Source: Paragyromitra xinjiangensis (lineage: Eukaryota > Ascomycota > Pezizomycetes > Pezizales > Discinaceae). Taken from it: 64,000 nt of DNA. The stretch is taken from the NCBI GenBank assembly GCA_038503065.1, contig JBCAMK010000010.1, positions 620,001 through 684,000 of the forward strand. The letters are read 5' to 3'. The notes beneath the pieces are model-generated. The model did no database searches. It had not been told where the DNA came from and saw nothing but the letters and a program-made list of their open reading frames with translations. The position numbers and the translations under genes were made by a program. The number at the start of each line of letters is the position of its first letter. Position 1 is the stretch's first letter. Of this stretch, positions 28,101 through 38,930 are shown in pieces.

Positions 28101-28390
28101 GCGTAATAGAAACATAGGTAATTCCCCCAGGGTACTTGTGCTAGCCCCATTACATGATCGTTTATGAAAACAGTTAAAGGCTTAGGGTAAGATCGCGTGA
28201 GAAAGTCGGAACTCGGCATAGTGAGTACATTAGTCTCACTTGTCTTACTCTCGTAGGGCGTGAGAAGCCTAGGCATGGGATAAGATATACATAATAGGTA
28301 ACTATTATATTATTAGATCACTTTACACAAACCCCCTGAGAAAAAGTACTCCAAGTGAGCTGAAAGATACCCATAATTGAAAATTACCAG
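25124..28390. other. long gene-poor region with CTC microsatellite
   Basis: 3.3 kb without a supported gene. Contains a (CTC)n tract at 25901-25940, an 8-base inverted repeat TTCGCTTA/TAAGCGAA at 26409-26433, and an imperfect hairpin near 27017-27060. The open frame at 26874-27263 has 129 codons but no family signal, signal peptide or splice context, so I do not call it. Confidence 0.5.
25901..25940 (+). repeat. (CTC)n trinucleotide microsatellite
   Basis: About 40 bases of near-perfect CTC/CCT repeat in intergenic DNA. Confidence 0.95.
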
Positions 28391-28399
28391 TATATATAA
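28391..28399 (+). promoter_or_regulatory. TATA box of the secreted-protein gene
   Basis: TATATATAAG lies about 100 bases before the ATG at 28498. A CTCTCAG/TACCATCTCAGCAC stretch about 30 bases downstream is a plausible start site, followed by a CT- and CA-rich leader ending CCACACA-ATG. The spacing fits a regulated fungal RNA polymerase II promoter. Confidence 0.6.
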
Positions 28400-28497
28400 G
28401 AGGTACAAGTAATTGCTCTCAGTACCATCTCAGCACAGAAAGCTTCTTCGCCAACAACTTCCCACTCTATTAACAACCCTCATCTCCTCTCCACACA

Positions 28498-29298
28498 ATG
28501 AAGACCGCAATGGTATCGACACTTTTGCTCCATATCCTCGGGTATGTTATGCACTGCAGTGCAGCACCCCAGTCCACAACACCCGTGCAAACTTTCAGAT
28601 TGCGAGTCTGGAATTACCCTCAATTACCTGTCCGTTATGAGGGCTATGCCGAATTGTATTTAGGACAAGTTAGCTTCAGAGTCACGCCCAATTACGCTGG
28701 GTTTGACGCGGTAATACAGCCCCAATCTGTTGTTCATAGCTTTTTGATAGCTAATAGTCCGGTTGAATTTCCTGATGCCAGTATCTCGATCCTGCCAACC
28801 CCGGAACGCTCCGTGAATCTGCCAGTGGGCTTTATGGAGCTCTCTTTGAAACCGATACTCCAGGACAATACTCATTCGAATTCATCTCCGACCCCACGGT
28901 AAACCAATTAACCTACCCCGTTCCCTAGAGAGCAGTCCTAACAATCGAATTCTTATGAGCAGACACCAGGCGCTCGCACAGATGGGTTCGTCTTCCACCG
29001 TCAGGGATGTGGGAACTGTGGCGGCCTCTATCTTGATTATCGTGAATCGAGTGACGACCTTAACCCTACCACTTTTATGTTAGTTCCCAACACGGACCCA
29101 GCCCTGTCTGGGTCTTGGAAGGTGGGTGCAAATACTCCTCCCTTGAATGTGATACACCATGTTGACAACGAATGTGAAGATATATTACAACAACTACACT
29201 CTAAGCACTACTCTCCCTACGGGAAGTCAGGTTATTTCGTTGTTACAGTAAACATAAGGTCCAACAAGAATGTAGGGAGAGGCGGAACTTTGATGTAG
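28498..29298 (+). pseudogene. small putative secreted protein, probable frameshift
   Basis: The ATG at 28498 starts a signal peptide (MKTAMVSTLLLHILGYVMHCSAAP), then a beta-rich mature part (TFRLRVWNYPQLPVRYEGY, LYLGQVSFRVTPN). An intron at 28899-28962 with a CTAAC branch point splits the gene. From about 28765 the protein-like frame moves by one base: GTLRESASGLYGALFETDTPG and QYSFEFISDP join through the intron to TPGARTDGFVFHRQGCGNCGG, LYLDYRE and NPTTFMLVPN, ending at 29298. The ATG frame instead reads on without such sequence and soon stops in exon 2. I infer a one-base indel. The paired cysteines (GCGNCGG) and small size recall extracellular or effector proteins, but I recognise no family. 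A strong TATA box precedes it. Confidence 0.55.
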
Positions 29299-29396
29299 GA
29301 AAATTCGTAAACCTGGTTTTTGACTAAAAAAACTGTACCTGAGGATTGAATCCTCGATTCTGTATTCTTAGCTTCTAGTTTAGGCAAATTATAAAC

Positions 29397-29723
29397 TTAT
29401 AGTCTTTGACTGAAAAACTGTACCTGTATTTTTAACTTTCCAATTCGAGCCCCGAAGAATCTTATATCACCTGATCCGAGAAGTTCAGAATGTGGTGGAA
29501 ACCCCTCACATCGGTGATTGTCCTTGAAGCACTCACCCCAAGATTCTAGCGCTGCAGCGATGAGGTGTTTTCGATTGCATGACTTTTTCAAGTCAAGAAA
29601 GGGCCAATTAATACAAGGTAACACAATTGCTTGAGTTTTTGTTGATCGGAGGATGTGAATGTTCAAGTGCCAGGAAGATACTGCAGCAGAATTGACTGCG
29701 AGAGGCAGTAGGCAACACAGCAT
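29397..29723 (-). CDS. small cysteine-containing putative secreted protein
   Basis: Unspliced 108-codon frame from the ATG at 29723. The N-terminus MLCCLLPLAVNSAAVSS fits a short signal peptide with an Ala-rich cleavage zone. The mature part has four spaced cysteines (LPC, KKSC, GEC, HRC) and no membrane segment, a profile seen in fungal secreted effectors. It converges with the secreted-protein gene ending at 29298, 98 bases away. No homologue recognised; a chance open frame cannot be excluded. Confidence 0.35.
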   Translation of the reverse strand: MLCCLLPLAVNSAAVSSWHLNIHILRSTKTQAIVLPCINWPFLDLKKSCNRKHLIAAALESWGECFKDNHRCEGFPPHSELLGSGDIRFFGARIGKLKIQVQFFSQRL

Positions 29724-29891
29724 GGTAAACACAAGATCACTTACAATCTACTCTACTATAGTTATTGAGAGAGATATTGAATGTACTTAATGAATTCATC
29801 ATCATCATATTGAAAAAGTAGGACCCGTGAGAGTCACAGAAAATCACCCGCGCCAAGCTTTGAAGAATCGCACCTGAGCCACAGCAAAGCC

Positions 29892-29958
29892 ACCCCTAGG
29901 TAGTCTCGTGCCCGCCCCATACACGCAGCTTGCTGCGTACCGTAGGACCCCTAGGTAG
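29892..29958. repeat. dispersed hairpin repeat, copy 2, between 12-base direct repeats
   Basis: The 32 bases 29914-29945 match the complement of 13280-13311 with one mismatch. Here the hairpin sits between two identical 12-mers ACCCCTAGGTAG (29892-29903 and 29947-29958), as expected if a small element inserted and duplicated its target, although that length is long for a target duplication. Confidence 0.6.
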
Positions 29959-30672
29959 CTTTACCTTATATAGAATTCCACAACAATTCTGTGCAGTAGC
30001 TAGAAAGAGGTCTTCTGACCATCCAGGCAGCCCCCTATCCTACCAAATCTTCTAATATTTTCTCCGAAAGCAGCCCAGGGAAAGAGAGGAGGAGAGATGT
30101 GGAAGTTTTCTAGCTCAAACGATTGGACGGGTGACCTATTATAAATAGTAATCTCGAGCAATACTTCTTTATTCATTATTCCGTTAGGTGCATTCAAATA
30201 ATTACCTACACCCATTTTGATACAAGTGCTCTGGTCTAGTTCCCTAGGAATCTCAATCCCCGCCCAGTCACCAGGCTTCATAAGGTTCAACCCAATTCCA
30301 AGCCAACCTAGACCGGAAGCCCATCCATTTTTCATACCAACCAAGAACGGTAACCACAAAAAAAACCCACAAAAAACTCTACTGCTATATATAGTTGCAA
30401 ACACATACCAAAAAGTAGCCTAGCTTATGTACTTCGAAACTCTGCGTTGCAATCATTATGTAATTCCTATCGCTTTTGGGTATTCCACTTCTGTAATTCG
30501 ATTATCAACGAAATAGAACATACCACTGTTACCATCTAGCCCAACCACCCACTTAAATTCACGCTGTGCCCTCTACTATAGAATTGGCCTAACCCAAGAT
30601 GCGCTGGGTAGAACGCTTGTGGCTGAGGCAACAACCAACCTTTGCAGCTGAGTGAAGGCACCGTTCCGCTCG

Positions 30673-30698
30673 GCGGGTAAGCCCATGGGCTTACTCGC
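30673..30698. repeat. 26-base palindrome
   Basis: The inner 18 bases GTAAGCCCATGGGCTTAC (30677-30694) are a perfect palindrome. One G-T pair and three more Watson-Crick pairs extend it to 26 bases. It lies in gene-free DNA. It could be a dimeric protein-binding site or an element end. Confidence 0.7.
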
Positions 30699-32542
30699 TA
30701 AATAGAACAGTACTCCTAAGAGAGCCTAATCTATGCAGTTGACAATAAAATCGGCAGAATCATCCCCACAAAGTTGGTTGAAAGCGTGTCTCATCAGCCC
30801 AATCCAGAGTCAGCACCTCGAGTCAAATCTTTTTAGTTTGTTTTTATGCTAGAGCCCACAGGCCTGTGACGAGCATAGGATGTGACCACTCCCTAAAACC
30901 TTAAAAGTAAAGTCGAAAAAGTCGAAGCCCAATCATTGCCAGTTATCAAGGGGATCCCTCCAATTACCAGCGAAGTGTATTGAACCCCCCCAAGACCCGT
31001 CCAGTTCCGAACCAAACCCCTCACCCAGCATCCGCTTTACACCTGCGGGCAACTCTAGCTTCTTTCTAGCGAAATATCTGTACACGACGTCACGCCATAC
31101 AGACTCACTCCCCCGTTCCCCGATTCATACTCTAGTAAATCCAAAACGAGTATCCTTCGTCGTAGATCCCTCGATCGACCGAGTATCATACTGCCAAGAA
31201 ACAGCTAATAAGGAACCTGAGCGATTATTGCAGCATACAGTGTTTGACTATTGGACAAGCCCTCAAGACAGACTCTTCAACCCGCTGGAACCAAACTGAG
31301 GGCACCAACAAGATGTCAGAACTACAATAGAACATTTAACCGTTTCGTCTTAGTTTTAACCGTCGTGTCGTGCTTCAAGTGCATGAACTATCTTTATTTA
31401 GATCATATCAACGCACTCGATCCATGGGTTTGACAACTGAGTCGACAAAGTCAAGACAAGTTGGCTCTCAGAAACCATCACCGAGGCAACCCTATCAAAT
31501 TCTTCCTTCTCCAAGCTCTCCCCTTTTTCTCCTTTCGCATACACACCCCCTTAACTGGAACGACCCAACCCGAAATCCTTGTTAATCAAAAAGGCTTGTC
31601 TTGCAGTAGTCGCAGCCTGGGGACCAATCCCACAGCGTGTGGCGGTGCCAGCGTCCCGAGAAGTCAAAACACATACCCGACGATCCAACTTTCCGTGGCT
31701 CCCTTCCCGCAAGGGTCAGTGCGCGTTGCCAGCGGCAATCAGGCAACAACCAAAATACTGCGGTCAGAATGTTACAAGATAAGACAATGATACACGGCAC
31801 AGAAAAAAAGATAAGTACCAGTTTCCAAATAGTGGAGCCCCCGCGCTCAGTTCCCAACATACGAGGAGATAATAGGCGAATTTAGACGAAGATGCCAGCA
31901 AGACAGTGTTCTTACTAGTGGGGTGGTAACTTTGTGATATACTTTTTCTTGGAACTTTTAGACTAAGTAGTAAAAATCGACTGGAATCACGATAAAAAGC
32001 AATGCTTCGAAAGGCTAGAAATCGCTTTTCCCATCAAGTATATTTTAAATTGATAGGAGTATAGAGCACGTAATACACCACAGAAATCCACTCTCCACGG
32101 CGTGATACAGAAAGCCCATAATACACAATAGCATCAACCCGTATAACACATCCATATTTCCGTCTCTCTTCTCCATAGCTTTTTATCTTAAGAGCAGGAA
32201 GCAAAAAACACCACCCATTGAAAAAGCACGCAAGAAATAAACGCGATGCAAATTCTCATCTTCCCCCTCATTCCCTCAAACACAGTCCATAAGTTCTTCT
32301 ATACTAGCAACCTACTCTCCCAAGCAGATGCTATATTATCGATAATCGTAAAGTCCGAGACGAAAGAAATGTCTCAATATGATCCGTTTTCCCAAATGAA
32401 TGAATGAATGCAAACCCGCAACCAAACCCAAAACAAAAGAAATTAAAAAAAACAAAACAAAAGCACAAATATAAATAAAAAAGAATATTACGCCATTAAA
32501 AGTCTCAATACCGATTCCCAGTTGAAAACCAGAGCCATTGTG

Positions 32543-33328
32543 TTATAGCATGAAGAAAATCAGAGCAGCAACTCCTGCGGCTCCAGCGGCTTCGATTCCA
32601 CGGACCTTCAGCCCGCCTGCCCCACTGTTGCCTTGCATTACGGATGCCTCGGTAGTGGTTGGTGTAGGAGAACTTGTGGGCGAAGTCACGTCGGCTGTTT
32701 CAACAACGACCGTAACCTCGGTGGTGGTCGAAGGCTGGCCGTTCTGACCAGTGACGGTTCGTGTGATTTTCGTAGTAAACGAGGTTGTTGATTTCGAAGC
32801 TGAGGAAGGTGAGGTGGTGGGTGGGGTGGTTGTGCTGCTGGCCGTGCTGACCGTGCTGGCTGTTGAATCAGTGTTGGGAGTGGTTGTGGAAGTACTAGTG
32901 GAAGTAGCAGTGCTCGTTCCAGTGCTTGTTCCAGAAGTCGTTGTCGTTGTTGTTTCAGTAGTGGGAGGGGTAGTAGTCAAATCCCTCGGGGTGGTGGTTG
33001 ATGTATGTGACGTTGTGGGTGGAGTGGTTGTTGGGCGAGTAGAAGTCGACAAAGTAGTGTTGTTTGATTGACGCTTAGCCAGGAGGACTATTGCGGTCGC
33101 GTCAGCGGCCCGTTCTCGGTGGACAGCTTCGAGAGCCGTTCGGTCGCCGGGAAATATACCGTGCTTGAATTTCCCATCGTTGTAATCGTGCAGGGCAGCA
33201 TGAAGTATCTCATCAGGAACGTCTCTCGCCAGCTCTAATAACTGCTCCTGGTCCGCAAGGATCATAGGAGATAGGAAGAGCAGAACGAAGAGCAGCGAGG
33301 CGATGATTGAGATACCATGACGAGCCAT
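32543..33328 (-). CDS. Ser/Thr-rich GPI-anchored cell-wall protein
   Basis: Unspliced 261-codon gene. The signal peptide MARHGISIIASLLFVLLFLSPMILA is followed by a 60-residue globular part (DQEQLLELARDVPDEILHAA, FKHGIFPGDRTALEAVHRERA). A KRQ dibasic site follows, then about 120 residues almost wholly of Thr, Ser and Pro, a heavily O-glycosylated stalk. The end (NSGAGGLKVRG then a hydrophobic AAGAAGVAALIFFML) fits a GPI-attachment signal, with the omega residue likely near NSGAGG. Hence an extracellular protein tethered to membrane or wall. The KR after the globular part could be a Kex2 site that releases it. No catalytic domain; the role in wall or surface sensing is inferred. The 5' leader contains a TTTC microsatellite. 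Confidence 0.85.
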   Translation of the reverse strand: MARHGISIIASLLFVLLFLSPMILADQEQLLELARDVPDEILHAALHDYNDGKFKHGIFPGDRTALEAVHRERAADATAIVLLAKRQSNNTTLSTSTRPTTTPPTTSHTSTTTPRDLTTTPPTTETTTTTTSGTSTGTSTATSTSTSTTTPNTDSTASTVSTASSTTTPPTTSPSSASKSTTSFTTKITRTVTGQNGQPSTTTEVTVVVETADVTSPTSSPTPTTTEASVMQGNSGAGGLKVRGIEAAGAAGVAALIFFML

Positions 33329-36300
33329 TGCAACGATTTAGGGGGGGGAGGAGGAGGAGAGGTAAAAGCAAGGATAACTTCTCGTGGAGAAATAATAAGA
33401 AAACTCGTGAGTGATCGTGAAAGATTTCTTTCTTTCTTTCTTTCTTTCTTTCTTTAATATAATTAACCGAGTGTTGATGGAACGATTGTGCAAGGCTCTG
33501 GGGAAGAGAAGACTTTATGTTAGCCCGTGTCCCACTCCATGTATCAATCGATCAGAGGCTGAAAAAAACTGCGAGTAGTATCGGAGATACGCAGCAAAAG
33601 CCCAAAAAAAGAAAACACGCGTGAGGTGTTAAGGTAGGCGCGAGTTTCAGATGAGAAGCATGCACCGGCGGCAGATTCTAGCGTTGGAAGACAACCACGA
33701 CGATGCAAGGCCCACCCACCACTCGCACCCCCTACCAGTAACAGAACTTGGAAGAAAGTGTCTTTACCTCAATGAAGATGTCCTGTTTGACGCAGCCAAA
33801 AAAGAAAAGAAAAGCGAATGATAACTGCGTCTCAAATCCTACTAGCACTTAATCGATCGAGGATGCAGAAAAACGAGAGAATAATGGGACAGATAGAGAT
33901 AGAGAGGAAAGGCTGGGAGTGAGAGTGAGAGAGAGGGAGAGAGAGGATGGGACGGGACAAAGGATCCAAGACTGCAGGATCTATAAGTACATGTATGGGC
34001 GAATTGACCCCTGTCACACCTTCGGAAGCGAGAAAACTGTTTGAATTTCGGGAAGTCTGCTTCTATTTTGTTTTTTTTTACTTTTCAGGCTGTGTAAATT
34101 GTCTGGGCCCATTACTCACTCCTCTCCCACACGCGTCCACTCAGCCAACAGTTTGTCTCTAACTGGCTATCCTTGCAGTAATTCCCTGCAGCACTCGCGA
34201 ATCACAACGTCATCATTAACTCTCCGAAAAGAATGCCGACTTGGCTCAGGAACGAAGTCAACGAGATTCGCCACTTCTAATTTTATTCTTGCCCTTGAGA
34301 AGGTGGTTTTTGGTGATAGTCTTTCTGAACATCCCTTTACAGCAGACGTGAAGGACAACCTGAGGTTGGGTGAGTGCCTTTGTATCGCGAATAGACCTCA
34401 GGAAAAAGAAACCATGCTTATAACGTCGAACCATCCTTCAAAGGAACTGGTGCAGAGATACCATTGTCTCATTGTGCTCGTACTCTGGTTTGCCAGCCAC
34501 CAGAATATCATGTCTCACGCACACAAAATGAGGAAGCAAACTTACCGCCTTGCTCCTTTTAGGCAAGACGATTTCGACGACTCGTTAATAAATTTGGTTC
34601 AACAAAAAGCCACGCTAAAAAAACTACTGAATTTGGTTCGAGGCGCAGCACACAATGGACAGGAAAAAACATGGCGTCAGTTTGTGAGTATGTGACCTGT
34701 TGGCCGCCCGTCCAAATCGTCAGCATCAAGGAAACATCAGCCCTAAATTCACCACGTACCTCCCCGGTACATACATTTCGTTAATTCCTCATACATAAGC
34801 GATTGAGCTACACGTGTCTGTATGGATTCTACTATCAAGCTACTTGAACTCCAATGACAGCATACATATATACCCGGTCCGTCCTCTAGGTAATTGGTTT
34901 TTCCCGCGGAGGAACTTGTTCCGCAAGCCTAGTAGGGAACGGAAGTACCAATTCGTCAAATTGACATATTTTCTTGGTATCGCTGCTGATATGTGTATGT
35001 GTAGCCTCAGCCCACAGGTACAAGCTACAGCACAAAGGGCAGGAGGACAACGAAAGCCTTTCTGATCGGTTCGGATTTTCTCCCAGGCCCACGTTTGTAC
35101 GACGGGATATTCCCGTCACGGCGTCGGCCTCAGCACCTTCCCAGAATTGTGACGTGCCTTTTGGTCTTTCGGCCAATAAAATTCCGATACCTATCAGATC
35201 CCTGCAGTGATACCCCTGCAGCGTTCCACACAGCGTTTGCTGCTTCGCGAATTGTTCGTGATGTGACACCTTTATCGAGTCTCTTTAGTAAAAGTGCAAT
35301 TTTCAGGGCGTCTTTAAAGGCTTTGCAGCAAAACATCCATCTTTTAATAAACTTCCCAAAAGAAACGATACTGGGTACAGCAGGGTAAGACCCGGTTCGT
35401 CCACACTTCTTGGTCCTCCCGAACCGGATTATGCCGATTTACAGCACGTAATGAGTCAAGCAGTTTGGGCATTCCCTTCAGCAGTCACAGCCCGGAAACC
35501 ACACTTCTTGTGTTCCCGTTTCATATCCTGAGCAACCCTCGTGTTACCATTTCGTGAGCAAGACCTAGGACTCGACGAGATGAGGCGCTGAGATGCAGAC
35601 CACACCAAAACATTATTGGTTCCATAGCCTACATGGCCTGGTATGTGCTCACAGCCTAACTCGTGGGATCTATAAATACCCACTCTCAAATTTGAATCCG
35701 GAGCGTTGACGCGACAACCCCACGTCCACGTCTTCCAAAATACGGTTCCCCCTTCAGTCTTCTAGAATGGGGTATATGTCTGCATCGGGATTAGAAGGAG
35801 GAATAAATAGAAATAAACGTGGTCGTCCGAGCAACGCACCGGGCACTCCGAGGCTGATCTTTCTTTTTGTTTCATGGACTATCACTCGCTCACCGGGATC
35901 GTCGAGTGATCGGTTGGCTTGCGAATCCCTTTTTGCTTGACATGCCTATTTATACCAGCCGAGCTGCCACATGATCACAAATACATTGGGTGTTGTTTAC
36001 AGTATTTTTTTCTGTGTTTCTCGAAGTATCGCTGTTTCCTATTCTCCAGGAGCTCCACGAAATGGACGCGCAACGTGGGAAATACCATTTCCTTTTCGAA
36101 CACAGGACAAAACTGGCTAAAGTCCCTTTTCTAAATCGCGGAAATTAAATTAAATGTTTACAAAGTCCCCGGAACCCGCGCGAAGGGGAAACCGCTATAT
36201 CCACCCTCGATCTCCGAGGACTGGCTAGGATTTGACCTCCGGACAGTGCGGCGGACACCCACCCGACATTCCATGTCGAAACTAACATTTTCTACGGGGG

Positions 36301-38930
36301 TGTGACGAAATTGATATTAAAGACATCAGCTAAAAACATTTAGAAAAAATAGATAGCATCATAAGTTATCCGAATAGCTGGCAATTAGCTAGGATTTTCT
36401 CAACAAATATCTGCGTGCGCGCTGAGGAGAAACATTCCATTTTGCGTTAGTTGCTCGCGCGAGGGGCGTGCCTGGAGGGATCCTATGATACTATAGCCCG
36501 TGGCTGACGGGCCGAGAATAGAGGTTTGTTCGGGTACCTACACAGATAATCGTATTGCATGTTTTTAAGCTGAAGATCTCGTGGCGACCAGTGCGTGTGT
36601 GAGGAATAGTTCATCCATTAAACCAATGCGAAGATGCCGTGTATTCAAAGGCAAAAGCTATTCCTCCCTCAATTCCTAATGAGGTTCTCGTGATGAACGA
36701 ATATCTTCGCACAAGTGACGAAGGTCACGTCAGCAATCGCAGTCACATTGGAGCTCGAGGGTCCATGAGTTTCTGTTAATTATAGCTCGTAGTCTTGGTT
36801 CGCAGTGCCTGCAGCGAGTGGAAGGCGTGGATCGCATATCCAGCTCGGGTATTAGTGTCAGTATCAGCTGGACTATTCACCTGCTCATGGCAATTGTCTT
36901 TGCTATTAGGCCTGTAATTCTAGTGAATTCCAATGAATAGCATGATAATGCACAAGATCCCCTACTAATTCATTCCACCTACTAAATGCAGTCCCACCAG
37001 CGAAAATAGAAATATAGTAACATGTGTCTGGTTCGAGATGAGCTGATCAACACAGAGGCTCTCAATACCCGTTATTGCAAGTACATGTAAATATGACTTT
37101 CGCTTATGTTTGTTGCTCTATTACATACTCAAATGCATGTGGCTAACCTTCCCGCTTGGGTTCGTTACACAAATACACATGCTATCACTCGGCGAGCTGC
37201 TGATCTCCAATATGATTATTTTTGTCCAGGCGAAGAAATCTCCCCAGTGAGTCATGAAGAGTTAGCTAGCTTAAAATAGCTCGCTGGAGGAGGAGGAAGG
37301 AGAGGAAGTATAAAATATATTGTTTTGTGTGGGAGGATGCTGTAGGGGAAGGTAGTACCTCACATGTCTTGTTCCCAGCCTATTTTTCCGCAATTATTAG
37401 GGATGCAGCCCTATCCTACTTTGTACCGGGCGGATCCTTCTGTCAATTTCGGCACTCCCCGAGGTTTGGGCCGGCTTGATCCCAAGACCCGATGGATTGG
37501 CTGAGTTCTCCACGTGTCGTTTTTTACGGGTGGAATATTGTTCTCGGGCAGAAGTTGGGTTTGGGTCTTAGTATTGTTTTGTTATAGCATACGGTCTTGA
37601 TCTTTTGTGCATTATAGATTGTTAGATAATCGGAGCCTCGGATCTCTACCAACAGACTCGACTTTCTACCGCACTACATGTATATGTGAAGCGGACCTAT
37701 GGGCTGGCTCATAGGATATACTAAACTATAGGTTCAGGTTTAAGATGATTGGTTGGGTTTGGCTACATAGAACAGTATAAGTTTGGTGCTCACTCGGAAA
37801 CTATGTTTGATAGTATTTTTTCTCATTGTATATTTTTTCTTTCTATAATGGCTGCTTTATGTCTATATAGTGGATTCACGGTATCATGAATCGTATGTCC
37901 TTCTATGTTAGTACCTGACCGACCCACTGATCCCTTACGAAGCCTCCGCTAGCGTTACTCAAACATCTTCCGAGGAAGAAACCCAGAAACAGAGTTAATT
38001 TCTCCTAGAGTCCCTGTTGAGGATTGAATAATAATCCTAAGGTTGATTCGATAGTCTCTGTCCTTCTTAAGGAACAACCGAAAAGGTCATATCTAGCATA
38101 TCTGTGTCCCAAATTACGAATTAGAAACACGTCCGACGAAAAGTATCCATAGACTTGATATCGACGTAGGGGAAGAATTGTGCTCATATGTAAAATTTGA
38201 TCTTTGAGTTCTGGTTATCATCACCGACCCGAGGGTCTGAGAGTGGTGCATGAAAACAGTATTTAATCATAGCGGGGGATAGGTTGGGTATTTTGATGAA
38301 GAAGGAATGAGAAATTGAGAGACTAACCTGAGTATTGATGTAGTGAGAGTGGTGTAGATGTCATGCTGTGTAGCGATTCGTGTTTCTACATGTTCTTGCC
38401 ATTGAGGGAGTCTGAGATGAGGCTGTAAAGTCGATGATGATAAAAAGCTGCTGGGCATTGCGAGCCATGGCTGATGATAAGGTGGGCTGAGCAGAATGGA
38501 ACAAGTCCAGTGGTGGGGGAAGTGGAAAAAAACCAGTGAAAGATTTTATGTTGCAGTCCCACCGACAGGGTAACACTCATCTCAACCCTAGACCCTAACA
38601 AACTAAACGCAACCTCAAGATTCGTCTCCAGACTGCCAAGAGAAGCGATAACAGCAGCCGTTTATTCGAATAAACTCTCGTTCCTGAATCCACGATTCTG
38701 TGCCTGAATGTGAATGTAAAACTCCATAAAATAGTATCGTCGAGTGCTTTCCCATGAACTGCATATAGAATATCAGCAAGGGACAGACACAAATACCTAA
38801 ATAAAGCCACGGTAACCGCCGCGCTCGCCTAAACTCTGATGCGCAACCTGGCCTCTTCTCAAATCCCATGAAGCTCAAACTCCCCCCTCGACTGTAAAGA
38901 GATCCACAACGCATACAAACCAATGCAACG
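33329..38930. other. 5.6 kb gene-poor region
   Basis: The longest gap in the window, between the wall-protein gene (reading left) and ERV41 (reading right). The longest frame, 34099-34695 on the + strand, opens at a TTG behind a pyrimidine tract and AG that resemble an acceptor. I could not join it to an upstream exon in frame, so it is not called. Frames at 34814-35388 overlap on both strands. GA-rich simple sequence lies at 33900-33950. CT/GA-rich DNA before 38931 is the ERV41 promoter side. Confidence 0.5.
33425..33455 (+). repeat. (TTTC)n microsatellite
   Basis: Seven tandem TTTC units about 100 bases upstream of the wall-protein ATG, probably in its promoter or 5' leader, where length changes could alter expression. 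Confidence 0.95.

Larger units (their letters stand above)
29724..32542. other. gene-poor region with hairpin repeat and palindrome
   Basis: 2.8 kb without a supported gene. Holds the second copy of the dispersed hairpin (29914-29945) between 12-base direct repeats, a 26-base palindrome at 30673-30698, and A-rich sequence at 32400-32500 near the 3' end of the wall-protein gene. Overlapping frames at 31251-31885 on both strands are mutual shadows. Confidence 0.5.

Noticed and set aside
30000..30404. 134-codon minus-strand frame with hydrophobic N-terminus
   Set aside because: The frame opens at GTG, not ATG; the nearby ATG is in another frame. No family signal and an A-rich low-complexity 5' end.
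32751..33071. Valine-rich + strand frame opposite the wall-protein gene
   Set aside because: It is the antisense shadow of the Thr/Ser repeat codons of the minus-strand gene.
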